Below, in pieces: positions 1-14,082 of a stretch of DNA of 64,000 nt (position 1 is its first letter; every line of letters starts with the position of its first letter). The translations under genes and the position numbers were made by a program. The stretch spans positions 124,001 to 188,000 of the forward strand of contig JAFIHF010000004.1 of the NCBI GenBank assembly GCA_017848855.1, written 5' to 3'. The notes below the pieces were generated by a model that did not search any database, had not been told where the DNA came from, and saw only the letters and a program-made list of their open reading frames with translations. This DNA is from Rhodanobacter denitrificans. Lineage in GTDB: Bacteria > Pseudomonadota > Gammaproteobacteria > Xanthomonadales > Rhodanobacteraceae.

Positions 1-428
1 CCGGGCAGCTTGCAGGCGTCCATCAGCCGCTGCCGCGCCGCGGCGTCGTCCGGCGAGTTGAACGGCACGATGTAGTAGGTGGCGATCGGCTGGCCGATCT
101 TGTTGGTCAGCGAGGGGCCGTAGCGGAAGTTCTTCACCGCGGACAGCGCGGCCGGGCCGAGGTCGCTCTTGGGTTCCACCTTGGCGACCTGCACGTGCAT
201 CGGCACGCCGTCGGAGCCGATTTCGTAGGTCACCGCCACGCAGCCGGGCTTGGTGAGGTTCAGCCCCGAATTGGGCAGGTCCACGTTCACCGTGGTGTTG
301 AGCCGGATCCAGTAGTGGTACAGGTTCTGCGGATCGACCTTGTTCGCCTGCGCCAGCACCGGCGTGGCGCAAATCAGTGCCGAAACCAGCAGCAGGGGAC
401 GGATCAGGCGGCGGGCACGCGAAGGCAT
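1..428 (-). CDS. TonB C-terminal-like secreted protein (3' end outside window)
   Basis: The gene starts at 428 and runs off the left edge, so about 142 residues are visible. Residues 1-31 form a signal peptide: a basic start (MPSRARR), a hydrophobic core and a cleavage site near VLA-QA. The mature part contains GCVAVTYEIGSDGVP followed by a helix with AALSAVKNFRYGP, the beta-alpha-beta pattern of the TonB C-terminal fold. It lacks the N-terminal membrane anchor and proline spacer of a true energy transducer, so it is probably a periplasmic single-domain relative. The partner receptor is unknown. The family call is inferred from pattern alone. Confidence 0.6.
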   Translation of the reverse strand, partial: MPSRARRLIRPLLLVSALICATPVLAQANKVDPQNLYHYWIRLNTTVNVDLPNSGLNLTKPGCVAVTYEIGSDGVPMHVQVAKVEPKSDLGPAALSAVKNFRYGPSLTNKIGQPIATYYIVPFNSPDDAAARQRLMDACKLP

Positions 429-464
429 GGGGAGTTCTCCGATGGCAGGGACGACGGCGCCAGT

Positions 465-1019
465 CTAGCCGCGCGGCGTCATGCCGGCGTGGTCGTCCGG
501 CGACACGACCTGGACAGGCGCCCTCCCGCGCAAACGCTGCAGCAGAACGGCCAAGCCCTGCGAGCCGAGCATCAGAGCCGCACCGGCCACCAGCGAGACC
601 ACGGCCCGAATCAGGCCACCCCACTGCCCTGTCGGCAGCTGCATGCCTGGATAGCGGTCGCGCATCACATGCAGTTGCCAAAGCGCTGCCCCGGTTGAGA
701 TGGCGTCAGCCAGACCTTCGATCAGAAACCACGCGCCAAGCGTTGCGAAGGCGATGCGTTGCAGACCATCGGCATCGATGCCGCCCTCCAGCGGCAAGTC
801 GTCGCTGGCACGCAGGGCGCAGCGCGCCAGCCATCCCGGACGGAGCCAAAGCACTACGGCCAGCAACAACGCCAACGCGGCGAAGCCGAGCTCCATCGCG
901 AAAAATGCGCGGTCGCGCATGCCGAGCAAGGCAGGTAGCGCAGCAAACACTTCCACAGCCAGCAACACCGCCCCCAGCCGGATGACGATGCACAACACCG
1001 CATGCAACGTGGTCTTCAT
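465..1019 (-). CDS. Hypothetical inner-membrane protein, four predicted TM helices
   Basis: 184 residues from the ATG at 1019, which is preceded by a strong purine-rich ribosome site (GGGAGGGG). Hydrophobic segments lie near residues 8-28, 40-60, 87-107 and 136-158, and the C-terminus is basic and cytosolic in character. No catalytic motif is recognised. A longer frame continues upstream into the pyruvate kinase gene but is only the shadow of that gene. It follows pyk on the same strand by 32 bp and may be read with it. Function unknown. Confidence 0.7.
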   Translation of the reverse strand: MKTTLHAVLCIVIRLGAVLLAVEVFAALPALLGMRDRAFFAMELGFAALALLLAVVLWLRPGWLARCALRASDDLPLEGGIDADGLQRIAFATLGAWFLIEGLADAISTGAALWQLHVMRDRYPGMQLPTGQWGGLIRAVVSLVAGAALMLGSQGLAVLLQRLRGRAPVQVVSPDDHAGMTPRG

Positions 1020-1051
1020 ATCCCCTCCCCTTGGGACACTGGAACCGCGCG

Positions 1052-2524
1052 TCAGAGATCGCGGATGCTGTCCACCGCACCGCCCGCGCCCACCGCCAGC
1101 AGCTTCAGGGTGTTGGTGCCGCCGACGTGGCCCACGCGGTCGCCGTAGGTGATGACCACGCTGTCGCCCTCGACCAGCCGGCCTTGCTCGAACAGCTGGC
1201 GCACGGCGGCGCGGGTGGAGGCGGCCATGCTCTGCTTCTCGCCGTGGTGGAACTCCACCGGGCGCACGTCGCGCAGCACCTGCATGCGCCGGCGCGAGGC
1301 GGCGAACGGCGACAGGCCGTAGATCGGCACCGCGCTGCGGTAGCGCGACAGCCACTGCGCGGTGGCGCCGGATTCGGTGAGCGCGACGATCGCGCGCACG
1401 CCAAGCTGGCCGGCCAGCACCATCGCGGCCAGCGCGATCGCCTGGTCGGTGCGGCGCAGGTGATGGCCGGCGTTCGCCAGGTCTTCCTTCGGCTCGAACT
1501 GGCGCTCGGCGCCGAGGCAGATGCGCGCCATCGCCGCCACCGCCTTGTCGGGATGGGCGCCGGCGGCGGTTTCCTCCGACAGCATCACCGCGTCGGTGCC
1601 GTCGATCACCGCGTTCGCCACGTCCAGCACTTCGGCGCGGGTGGGGATCGGCGAGCGCACCATCGACTGCAGCATCTGGGTGGCGGTGATCACCGCGCGG
1701 TTGCGCTGCACCGTCTCGCGGATGATCTTCTTCTGCAGGCCGGGCAGCTCGGCGTCGCCGATCTCCACGCCGAGGTCGCCGCGCGCCACCATCACCACGT
1801 CGGAGGCGTCGATGATCTCGCCCAGCACCGGAATCGCGTCGGCGCGCTCGATCTTGGAAACCAGCGCGGCGTTACCGCCGGCTTCGTGCAGCAGGCGACG
1901 GGCCTGGTGCATGTCCTCCGCGCTGCGCACGAAGGAGACGGCGAGGAAATCCGCGCCGATCTCGGCAGCGAGCCTGATGTCGGCCTTGTCCTTGTCCGAC
2001 AGCGCGGAGACGGAGAGCCCGCCGCCCTGGCGGTTCAGCCCCTTGCGGTCGGACAGCTTGCCGCCCACCAGCACGGTGCAGCGGATCTCGCTGCCGGCCA
2101 CCGCATTCACGGTGAGCGCGACCAGGCCGTCGTCGAGCAGCAGCACGTCGCCGGCTTGCACGTCCTGCGGCAGGCCGAGGTAGCTCACGCCCACGCGGCC
2201 GATGTCGCCGGGCGGTGCGTCGGCGCGGCAGTCCAGCACGAAGGGCTGGCCGACCTCGAGCTGGATCGGGCCGTTGGCGAACTTCTCCACGCGGATCTTC
2301 GGGCCTTGCAGGTCGGCCAGCACGCCCACTTCGCGGCCGGCGGCTTCGGCCGCGGCCTTCACCGCGGCGGCGCGGGCGCGGTGGTCGTCCGGCGAGCCGT
2401 GCGAGAGATTCAGGCGGACGACGTCGACGCCGTTCGCGATGATCCGTTCGAGCATGCCCGGCACGTCGGTGGCGGGACCGAGGGTGGCGACGATCTTGGT
2501 GCGGCGGAGCGGCGTGTCGGTCAT
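1052..2524 (-). CDS. pyk: Pyruvate kinase
   Basis: 490 residues, the normal length for bacterial pyruvate kinase, which converts phosphoenolpyruvate and ADP to pyruvate and ATP in the last step of glycolysis. The N-terminal strand RRTKIVATLGPAT, the substrate-site RLNLSHG, the catalytic-lysine segment LVSKIERADA and the signature VMVARGDLGVEIG are all present. The C-terminal domain contains the SGATAQWLSRYRS segment. The ATG at 2524 (MTDTPLRRTK) fits the family start; an in-frame codon 39 bases upstream is less likely. Cytosolic. A second glycolytic gene, gap, lies 8 kb away. Confidence 0.97.
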   Translation of the reverse strand: MTDTPLRRTKIVATLGPATDVPGMLERIIANGVDVVRLNLSHGSPDDHRARAAAVKAAAEAAGREVGVLADLQGPKIRVEKFANGPIQLEVGQPFVLDCRADAPPGDIGRVGVSYLGLPQDVQAGDVLLLDDGLVALTVNAVAGSEIRCTVLVGGKLSDRKGLNRQGGGLSVSALSDKDKADIRLAAEIGADFLAVSFVRSAEDMHQARRLLHEAGGNAALVSKIERADAIPVLGEIIDASDVVMVARGDLGVEIGDAELPGLQKKIIRETVQRNRAVITATQMLQSMVRSPIPTRAEVLDVANAVIDGTDAVMLSEETAAGAHPDKAVAAMARICLGAERQFEPKEDLANAGHHLRRTDQAIALAAMVLAGQLGVRAIVALTESGATAQWLSRYRSAVPIYGLSPFAASRRRMQVLRDVRPVEFHHGEKQSMAASTRAAVRQLFEQGRLVEGDSVVITYGDRVGHVGGTNTLKLLAVGAGGAVDSIRDL

Positions 2525-2632
2525 GCAATGGCTCGATGGGTATGGACGTCTGAATCCGGTCAAGCCGTGGAGGCTAGCAGATAGCCGACGCCATGCCAGC
2601 CTGCATTCGTATGTAATGCCGCATGCAACGCC

Positions 2633-3451
2633 TCACCTCGTCAGCGCGAGGTTGAGCACCTCGGCCAGCCGGCGCCCGGCGATGCGCAGCCGGGTTTCGG
2701 CCAACGGCAGCTCGGCGTCGACGTAGGCCTGGCCGAGCTTGTGGCCATCCGGATAGAAGCCCGGCGCGGCGGTGAGGCGGCAGGATTCCTGCGCCCACTG
2801 CGCGTAGGGGTTGTCCAGCGGCGCGCTGTTCGGCGGCAGCGGCGCCGGGCCTTCCGCGTCGAGCTTCGCCGTGTACGCCGGCCAGTCGAGGCCGCGCGTC
2901 TTCAGCAGGCCCGAGTCCCAGACCCGGTGCAGGTTGCTGCCCCTGCCCTCGAACTGCACCTGGTACTTGTTGCCGCCGAGGTCGTCGCGGTAGCCGGCGT
3001 GCAGCGGCTGGTGGATGTCGCCCGCGAAATGCACCACGAACTTCAGGGCCTGCAGGCGCGCGGCGTCGCCCTGCGAGGCGTCGCCGAGGATGTCCACGTA
3101 ATGCGCCAGCCCCGCCACGATGCACTCGCCGTCGCGGCAGTCGCGCGGCGGCACATAGTTGCAGCCCGGGCCGCCGCGGAAGTTGACGTAGTGCAGTTTG
3201 CGCGTCTGCTGCCACAACGCGGCCTGCGCGGGGTCGTCCTGGATCTGGTCGGCCCAGTTGGCGACGTCGGCCAGTTGCGTGGTGTGGTCCGCCGCCAGCA
3301 GGCGTTCCACCTCGGCCTCGGCGGCGGGGCTCAGGTGCCGCTGCGCCAGCGCGGCGACGATGCTGTGGCCCTGCGGCCCCCAGGCCTGGGCGGCGGGGGC
3401 GAGGAACGAACTGCAAAGGAAGGCGGCAAACAGGCGGCGGCGGAACGGCAC
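2633..3451 (-). CDS. Secreted S1/P1-type zinc nuclease
   Basis: 272 residues from a GTG start. A signal peptide ends at AQA, leaving Trp24 as the new N-terminus, which in P1 nuclease is itself a zinc ligand. The other ligands are visible at the expected spacing: His29 (W+5), the cluster H-x3-D-x5-H in VVHFAGDIHQPLH, and H-x3-D in SNLHRVWDSG. The family hydrolyses single-stranded DNA and RNA and nucleoside 3'-phosphates outside the cytosol. Two cysteines in PGCNYVPPRDCRDGEC suggest disulfides. It lies 49 bp downstream of the RND permease gene and could share its transcript. Confidence 0.93.
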   Translation of the reverse strand: MPFRRRLFAAFLCSSFLAPAAQAWGPQGHSIVAALAQRHLSPAAEAEVERLLAADHTTQLADVANWADQIQDDPAQAALWQQTRKLHYVNFRGGPGCNYVPPRDCRDGECIVAGLAHYVDILGDASQGDAARLQALKFVVHFAGDIHQPLHAGYRDDLGGNKYQVQFEGRGSNLHRVWDSGLLKTRGLDWPAYTAKLDAEGPAPLPPNSAPLDNPYAQWAQESCRLTAAPGFYPDGHKLGQAYVDAELPLAETRLRIAGRRLAEVLNLALTR

Positions 3452-3500
3452 GGCAGTACCTCGGCGAACGGGGGCTGCCTATCCTGCCACCATCCCGCGC

Positions 3501-6736
<3,236 letters not shown>

Positions 6737-6740
<4 letters not shown>

Positions 6741-7804
6741 CGCGCATCCCCGCGGTGCTGCGCCACCAGCCAGCGCGCGGCGGCGTCGGGATCGGCGGCG
6801 ATGCGCTCGCCCGCTTCTAGCCCGGCCAGCACCTGCACGCGGTCATCGCCCACGTCGCCCACGCGCAACTGGCGCAGCGACACGCCGTGCTCGTCCACCA
6901 CGTACACGCCCTGCAATTCGCCGCGCGTCACCAGCGCGCTGGCCGGGATCGTGAGCCCGCCCGCGGCCGGCGCGGCGAACGCCAGCTTCACCGTCATGCC
7001 GGGATAGAGGCCGCCCGTGCCCGCGGGCAGATCCAGCCGCACCGTCACCGTGTGCGTGGCCGGATCGGCGGTGGGGAACACGCTCGGCTTGCCGGTGGCG
7101 ATGCGCTTGCCCGCCACGAGCACCTCGGCCCGGCCTTGCGCGCGCAGCGCCTCGGCCACCGCCTGCGGCAGCGTCGCCTCCACGCGCAGCGCCTGCAGCG
7201 AGGCGATGGCGATCAGCTGCTGCGGGAACGGCGGGCCGGCCACCGCCTCGCCCACCTGCACGTAGCGCCTGGTGACCACGCCGGCGAACGGCGCGCGCAC
7301 CGTGGTGTAGTCCTGCTGCGCGCCGGCGCCGCGCCACTGCGCCTGCGCCGCGTCGAGCTGGGCCTTGGCCGCGTTGCGGCTGGCCAGCATCTGCTCGTAG
7401 GCGGCCTTGGACACGTAGCCCTGGGGATAGATCGCCGCGTAGCGCCGGTAGTTGGCTTCGGCCTCCACGTAGGCCGCCTTGGCCGCCGCGATCTGCGCCT
7501 GCGCGGCGCTTTGCGCGGATTTCTGCTCCACGTCGGTGAGCCGCGCCAGCACCTCGCCCGCGGCAACGGTGTCGCCCACCTCGTGCGGCAGGGCGAGCAC
7601 GCGGGCATTGGTCTGCGCGGTGAGCACGGCGGCATCCACCGCGGTTACCGTGCCGTCCCACACTTGCTCGCCGCGCGCGCCGTCGGCGCGCACGGCGAGC
7701 GTGGCCAGCGCGGGCGCCGCGCGCGCGGCGGTCGGCGGCGGCGACTTGCCGCCGCAAGCGGCCAGCGACGCGGCCAGCAGCACGATACTCAGGGAACGGT
7801 TCAC
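6737..7804 (-). CDS. RND periplasmic adaptor (membrane-fusion) lipoprotein
   Basis: 355 residues from a GTG. The signal peptide ends in the lipobox LAAC with Cys17 as the predicted lipidation site. Then follow a barrel-sandwich half (ARVLALPHEVGDTVAAGEVLARL), an alanine-rich helical hairpin (about 95-165), the second half of the lipoyl-like domain (TTVRAPFAGVVTRRYVQVGE) and a C-terminal membrane-proximal domain. It links the permease encoded immediately downstream to an outer-membrane channel that is not in this window. The adaptor and permease genes overlap by four bases, indicating translational coupling. Confidence 0.93.
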
Positions 7805-7828
7805 GGTGAGTTTCCGGCCATGCGTCGA

Positions 7829-8041
7829 TCAGGAGCGGCGCGGGAAGGCGCAGCCGGGCTGCAGGCCGAACTTCGCCAGCAGCAGCGCGAGCGGGCAGAA
7901 GCCGGTGAAGGAGGACTGCAGCAGGTTGGCGCCCACGAAGACCGCCAGCCACAGCCAGTACGGGGAGACGAAATACGCCAGCGCCACGCTGGCCAGGATC
8001 ATGCTGCCGGCAAAGGCGAGGACGATGCGATCGATGTTCAT
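7829..8041 (-). CDS. DUF2892 small membrane protein
   Basis: 70 residues with two hydrophobic stretches (about 6-25 and 30-48) separated by a short turn (SPYWLW), and the conserved GFCPLALLLAKFGL segment. DUF2892 proteins, or the same domain fused to rhodanese, recur in sulfur and persulfide gene clusters such as those under BigR control. It sits 31 bp behind the sulfide:quinone oxidoreductase gene and 24 bp before the adaptor gene, so all are probably one transcript. The biochemical role of the family is not established. Confidence 0.88.
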   Translation of the reverse strand: MNIDRIVLAFAGSMILASVALAYFVSPYWLWLAVFVGANLLQSSFTGFCPLALLLAKFGLQPGCAFPRRS

Positions 8042-8072
8042 GGTGTTTCTCCGGGTGGGGTGATGGCGCGGG

Positions 8073-9359
8073 TCAACGCTTGCCCGCGTCCTGTTTCAGC
8101 GCGGCGATGTGCAGGAACCGCAGCACGGTGCGCTCGTAGATGGGATGGATGCCGCCGGTGCGCACCTTGTGCAGGTGGTAGCGCTCGAACGCCACCTTGG
8201 CCAGGTGCACCCATTTGCCCACGCGCGCCCAGGTGACGTTGCGCGGCGGGATCTGCGGCAGCGCCACGAAGGCCGCGCCGGTGTCGCCCATGTCGGCCAG
8301 GCACACCGCGTTCCAGGTGGCGCGCGCCTGCGCCGGCTTGCCGGCCAGCTCGTCGCGCAGGTTCGCGGCGATCGCGCTGACCATCGACTCGATCATGAAG
8401 CCGGTCTTGGGCGCGCCGGTGGGCACCGGGGTCACCTCCACCGGCGGGATCGCCACGCACACGCCCGCCGAGAACACATTGCGATAGGTGGGGTTGCGCT
8501 GGTGCTCGTCGATCAGCACGAAGCCGCGCGGATTGACCAAGCCCTCGATGCCGCGCAGCGCGGGGATGCCGGTGAAAGCCGGCAGCAGCATGGCGAAGGC
8601 GAACGGCAGTTCGCGTGGGTGCGCCGCGCCGGCGCTGTCCAGCTCCTCCAGCTTCAGCTTGCCCGGCTCGGCCGCGGTGACGCGCGCGTTGGTCACCCAG
8701 CGGATGTCGCGCTCACGCAGCGCCGATTCCAGCAAGCCCTTCGAATCGCCCACCCCGCCCAGCCCCATGTGGCCGATGTAGGGCTCGGGCGTCACGTAGG
8801 TCATCGGCACGCGGTCGCGCAGCTTGCGCCGGCGCAAGTCGGCGTCGACGATCATCGCGAACTCGTAGGCCGGGCCGAAGCAGCTCGCGCCCGGCGCGGC
8901 GCCGATCACCACCGGGCCGGGCTTGTCCAGCAGCGCCTGGTAGGCGCGCCAGGTTTCCTCGGCATGCGCGCCGGTGCAGACCGAATGCGTGTGGCCGCCC
9001 TCCGGGCCCAGCCCCGGCACCTCGTCGAAGGCCAGCCGCGGGCCGGTGGCGATCACGAGGTAGTCGTAGGCCAGCTCGCGGCCGTCGGCGAGCAGCAGGC
9101 GGTTGTCCGCCGGCTGCACCGTGCGCGCCGGCGTGTCGATGAAATGGATGCCGTGCTTGCGCATCGGCTCGGCCACTGCCACGCGGATCTGTTCCGGCTT
9201 GCGCCAGCCCACCGCCAGCCACGGGTTGGAGGGCGTGAACTGGAAGTGCGGCCCGTCGCCCACCAGGGTGACCTCGTGCGCCGCGCCCAGCGCCGCCTTG
9301 ATTTCGTACGCGGCGGCCGTTCCGCCCAGCCCCGCGCCCAGGATCACGATCTTTGCCAT
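8073..9359 (-). CDS. sqr: Sulfide:quinone oxidoreductase
   Basis: 428 residues. The Rossmann start MAKIVILGAGLGGTAAAYE binds FAD. Cys128 (HSVCTG), Cys160 (GASCFGP) and Cys353 (AVCLADMGD) match in spacing the three redox cysteines of true sulfide:quinone oxidoreductases, separating it from plain type II NADH dehydrogenases. The C-terminal part (WVHLAKVAFERYHLHKVR) is the amphipathic membrane-binding region. The enzyme oxidises hydrogen sulfide to sulfane sulfur and passes electrons to quinone on the inner membrane. It is the first gene of the minus-strand cluster and is divergent from the ArsR-type regulator across a palindromic operator. Confidence 0.9.
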   Translation of the reverse strand: MAKIVILGAGLGGTAAAYEIKAALGAAHEVTLVGDGPHFQFTPSNPWLAVGWRKPEQIRVAVAEPMRKHGIHFIDTPARTVQPADNRLLLADGRELAYDYLVIATGPRLAFDEVPGLGPEGGHTHSVCTGAHAEETWRAYQALLDKPGPVVIGAAPGASCFGPAYEFAMIVDADLRRRKLRDRVPMTYVTPEPYIGHMGLGGVGDSKGLLESALRERDIRWVTNARVTAAEPGKLKLEELDSAGAAHPRELPFAFAMLLPAFTGIPALRGIEGLVNPRGFVLIDEHQRNPTYRNVFSAGVCVAIPPVEVTPVPTGAPKTGFMIESMVSAIAANLRDELAGKPAQARATWNAVCLADMGDTGAAFVALPQIPPRNVTWARVGKWVHLAKVAFERYHLHKVRTGGIHPIYERTVLRFLHIAALKQDAGKR

Positions 9360-9447
9360 GACACCACCCTCCTCGTCACCGCTGTCAGGATGGGCTGCCG
9401 CCCCTGGCGGGGACTGACGCAGGTCAATCCACCGCTTCTCAACATAA

Positions 9448-9475
9448 ATCTAAATTAGCTGTAGCTTATTTAGAT
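9448..9475. promoter_or_regulatory. 28-bp palindrome, putative operator of the sulfide locus
   Basis: An AT-rich, nearly perfect inverted repeat in otherwise GC-rich DNA. The outer arms are ATCTAAAT and ATTTAGAT, with one mismatched pair, then inner arms AGCT/AGCT around a GT centre; 12 of 13 arm positions pair. It lies between the divergent sqr and ArsR-type genes, 88 bp from sqr and 55 bp from the regulator start. Symmetric AT-rich sites of this size are typical of winged-helix ArsR/BigR dimers. An upstream ATG in frame with the regulator at 9474 lies inside this repeat, which argues against its use as a start. Confidence 0.7.
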
Positions 9476-9847
9476 GATCGTGCTAAAGTCAAGCGCCGAA
9501 AGCCGCCGGACCCGTTCCCCCGAGGGCGCCATGCCGACACCCGCCAAGCACGACCTGACCGCCATGCGCGAACGCGCCGAGGAGGCGTCGCAACTGCTGA
9601 AGGCGCTGGGCAACCCGCAGCGCCTGCGCGTGCTGTGCCTGCTGGCGGACCGGGAAATGGCAGTGGGCCAGATCAACGAGCAACTGCCCGACCTGAGCCA
9701 GTCGGCGTTGTCGCAGCACCTGGCCAAGCTGCGCGACGAAGGCCTGGTGCGCACCCGGCGCGAATCGCAGACGATCTGGTACTCGATCGAGCACGGCCCG
9801 ACCGAGCAGATCATCGCCACGCTCTACGGCATCTACTGCGCCCCGGA

Positions 9848-11903
<2,056 letters not shown>

Positions 11904-11964
11904 TCCTTGCGATCGTCCCTGATCGCGAGAGTCAAACGGGCGGCCATCCATGGCCGCACTGCTC

Positions 11965-11998
11965 AAACGAAAAGCCCGCGCTAGCGGGCTTTTCGTTT
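11965..11998. terminator. Intrinsic terminator after gap, probably bidirectional
   Basis: A perfect 15-bp stem (left arm AAACGAAAAGCCCGC) with a GCTA loop and T-rich ends on both strands. It lies 62 bp after the gap stop codon and can also serve the convergent fdxA gene. Confidence 0.9.
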
Positions 11999-12008
11999 CA
12001 GAGCGTCG

Positions 12009-12084
12009 GTAGGAGCGCACCCTGTGCGCGAATGCTCTGGTGCTGATCGGAGCGAAAGCATTCGCGCACAGGGTGCGCTCCTAC
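12009..12084. repeat. REP-like inverted repeat with 27-bp perfect arms
   Basis: Arms at 12009-12035 and 12058-12084 begin and end with GTAGGAGCGCACCCTGTGCG and its complement, separated by 22 bp. The same arm recurs at 21183-21205 and, interrupted, at 21305-21354. Repeats of this kind are dispersed in Xanthomonadales genomes. Here it sits between the convergent gap and fdxA genes beside the terminator. Confidence 0.85.
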
Positions 12085-12107
12085 AATCAGTCCGCCGACG
12101 GCCCCCG

Positions 12108-12431
12108 CTAGCGCTTGAGCAGCGGCAGCTTGTTCGGCACGCCGTCCCACTCGGCGGCATCGGGCGGCGAGGGCTTCTTCACGGCGAGCACCGGCCACTC
12201 CTTCGCCAGCTCGGCGTTCAGCGCGAGGAAACCCTCCTGCCCCGCCGGCACGTCGAGTTCGGGGTAGATCGCACCCACCGGGCACTCGTCCACGCACAGC
12301 GTGCAGTCGATGCATTCGTCGGGGTCGATCACCAGGAAGTTCGGCCCCTCGTGGAAGCAGTCCACCGGACATACCTCGACGCAGTCGGTGTGCTTGCAGT
12401 TGATGCAGTTTTCGGTGACGACATGCGTCAT
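12108..12431 (-). CDS. fdxA: Ferredoxin FdxA, [3Fe-4S][4Fe-4S] type
   Basis: 107 residues. Cysteines at 9, 12, 17, 21, 25, 40, 43, 46 and 50 match the seven-iron ferredoxins of Azotobacter type, in which Cys9, Cys17 and Cys50 hold the 3Fe cluster and Cys21, 40, 43 and 46 the 4Fe cluster. The characteristic C-terminal extension (about residues 60-107, with EWPVLAVKK) is present. It is a small cytosolic electron carrier. It is divergent from the cbb3 oxidase operon, with 180 bp between start codons. Confidence 0.95.
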   Translation of the reverse strand: MTHVVTENCINCKHTDCVEVCPVDCFHEGPNFLVIDPDECIDCTLCVDECPVGAIYPELDVPAGQEGFLALNAELAKEWPVLAVKKPSPPDAAEWDGVPNKLPLLKR

Positions 12432-12544
12432 GGGGACGCCGCTCCAATCGACTTTTCACGCCCCGGCCAGCATCATGCACCACGGCGTTCGCGGCCATGA
12501 CCTGGGTCAGGCTGCCCGCCCGATGGACAGATTGCCGCAGGCGC

Positions 12545-12558
12545 CTGATCTCGATCAT
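12545..12558 (+). promoter_or_regulatory. FNR/Anr-type box upstream of ccoN
   Basis: TGAT-N4-ATCA lies 54 bp before the ccoN start. It matches the inner eight bases of the FNR consensus TTGAT-N4-ATCAA; only the outermost base on each side differs. cbb3 oxidase operons are commonly induced under low oxygen by FNR/Anr proteins, so this is a plausible activator site. Confidence 0.6.
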
Positions 12559-12611
12559 CGTCACGCGCGCCCGCGCCCGCGAAAATGGTCAATTCAAGAC
12601 TAGGGGTACCC

Positions 12612-14078
12612 ATGCCCAACACCGAGTACTACAACGACAAGGTCGTTCGCCAGTTCCTGCTGGCGGCCGCGGTCTGGGGCATCATCGGCATGTCGGTGGG
12701 CGTGTACATCGCCGCCGAGCTGATGTGGCCCGCGCTGAACTTCGACATCCCCTTCATCACCTTCAGCCGGCTGCGCCCCGACCACACCTTCGGCGTGATC
12801 TTCGCGTTCGGCGGCTCGGCGCTGATGGGCACCTGCTACTACGTGGTGCAGCGCACCGGCCATGCGCGGCTGGCGTTCGACCGGCTGGCCGGCTTCACGT
12901 TCTGGGGCTGGCAGATCGTCTGCGTGCTGGCGATGGTGTCGATGCCGGCGGGCCTCACCACCAGCAAGGAATACGCCGAGCCGGAGTGGTGGATCGCGCT
13001 GTTCACCGCGGTGGTGTGGGTGTGCTTCGGCGTGGTGTTCTTCGGCTCGCTGACGCGCCGCCGGATCAAGCACATCTACGTGGCGAACTGGTACTACGGC
13101 GCGTTCATCATCGCGGTGGGCCTGCTGCACGTGGTCAACCACCTGTCGCTGCCGGTGTCCTGGACCAAGTCCTACCCGATCTACTCGGGCACGGTCGACG
13201 CGATGGTGCAGTGGTGGTACGGCCACAACGCGGTGGCGTTCTTCCTCACCGCCGGCTTCCTCGGGATGATGTACTACTTCGTGCCGCGCCAGGCGCAACA
13301 GCCGCTGTGGAGCTACCGCTTCTCGATCGTCAATTTCTGGGCGCTGATCTCGGTCTACATGTGGGCCGGCTCGCACCACCTGATGTACACCGCCCTGCCC
13401 GACTGGGTGCAGTCGGTGGGCATGGCGTTCTCGCTGGTGCTGCTGATGCCGAGCTGGGGCTCCGCGGCGAACGGCCTGCTCACCTTCAACGGCTCGTGGG
13501 ACAAGGTGAAGACCGACCCGGCGGTGAAGTTCATGGTGATGGCGCTGGTGTTCTACGCCGCCGCCACCTTCGAAGGCTCGATGATGGCGATCAAGACGGT
13601 GAACTCGCTGTCGCACTACACCGACTGGACGATCGCCCACGTGCACTCCGGCTCGCTGGGCTGGGTGGCGATGATCACCATCGGCTCGCTGTACGCGATG
13701 GCGCCGCGCGCGCTGGGCCGCCCGGCGATGCATTCGCACAAGGCGATGGACGTGCACTTCTGGCTGCACATGCTGGGTACGCTGTTCTACGTGGGCGCGA
13801 TGTGGACCGCCGGCGTCACCGAAGGCGAGATGTGGCGCGCCACCCTGCCGGACGGCTCGCTGAAGTACGGCTTCCTCGACAGCCTGATCGCGATCAAGCC
13901 GATGTACCTGATCCGCTGGATGGGCGGCGTGCTGATCCTGTCGGGCATGTGGGTGATGGCGTGGAACCTGTGGCACACCGCCGCCGACGCGCGCGCCCGC
14001 ATCATCAAGCCGATCCCGGTGCCGATCCCGGAGCCGGACCACCATCAGATTCCGGCCCCCATGCCGGTGGTGGGTTGA
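12612..14078 (+). CDS. ccoN: cbb3-type cytochrome c oxidase subunit I
   Basis: 488 residues. This is the catalytic haem-copper subunit, with haem b, high-spin haem b3 and CuB, embedded in the inner membrane by about twelve helices. Diagnostic segments include RLRPDHTFGVIFAFGG, VQWWYGHNAVAFFLTAGFLG with a metal-ligand histidine, SHHLMYTALPDWVQ with the paired CuB histidines, and HYTDWTIAHVHSGSLGW. It reduces oxygen to water with high affinity and pumps protons. The ATG at 12612 (MPNTEYYNDK) fits the family better than the codon 27 bases upstream. First gene of the operon. Confidence 0.97.
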   Translation: MPNTEYYNDKVVRQFLLAAAVWGIIGMSVGVYIAAELMWPALNFDIPFITFSRLRPDHTFGVIFAFGGSALMGTCYYVVQRTGHARLAFDRLAGFTFWGWQIVCVLAMVSMPAGLTTSKEYAEPEWWIALFTAVVWVCFGVVFFGSLTRRRIKHIYVANWYYGAFIIAVGLLHVVNHLSLPVSWTKSYPIYSGTVDAMVQWWYGHNAVAFFLTAGFLGMMYYFVPRQAQQPLWSYRFSIVNFWALISVYMWAGSHHLMYTALPDWVQSVGMAFSLVLLMPSWGSAANGLLTFNGSWDKVKTDPAVKFMVMALVFYAAATFEGSMMAIKTVNSLSHYTDWTIAHVHSGSLGWVAMITIGSLYAMAPRALGRPAMHSHKAMDVHFWLHMLGTLFYVGAMWTAGVTEGEMWRATLPDGSLKYGFLDSLIAIKPMYLIRWMGGVLILSGMWVMAWNLWHTAADARARIIKPIPVPIPEPDHHQIPAPMPVVG

Positions 14079-14082
14079 CACC

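Noticed and set aside
9474-9530. Upstream start for the ArsR-type regulator
   Set aside because: The ATG at 9474 is inside the palindromic operator and adds residues with no family match.
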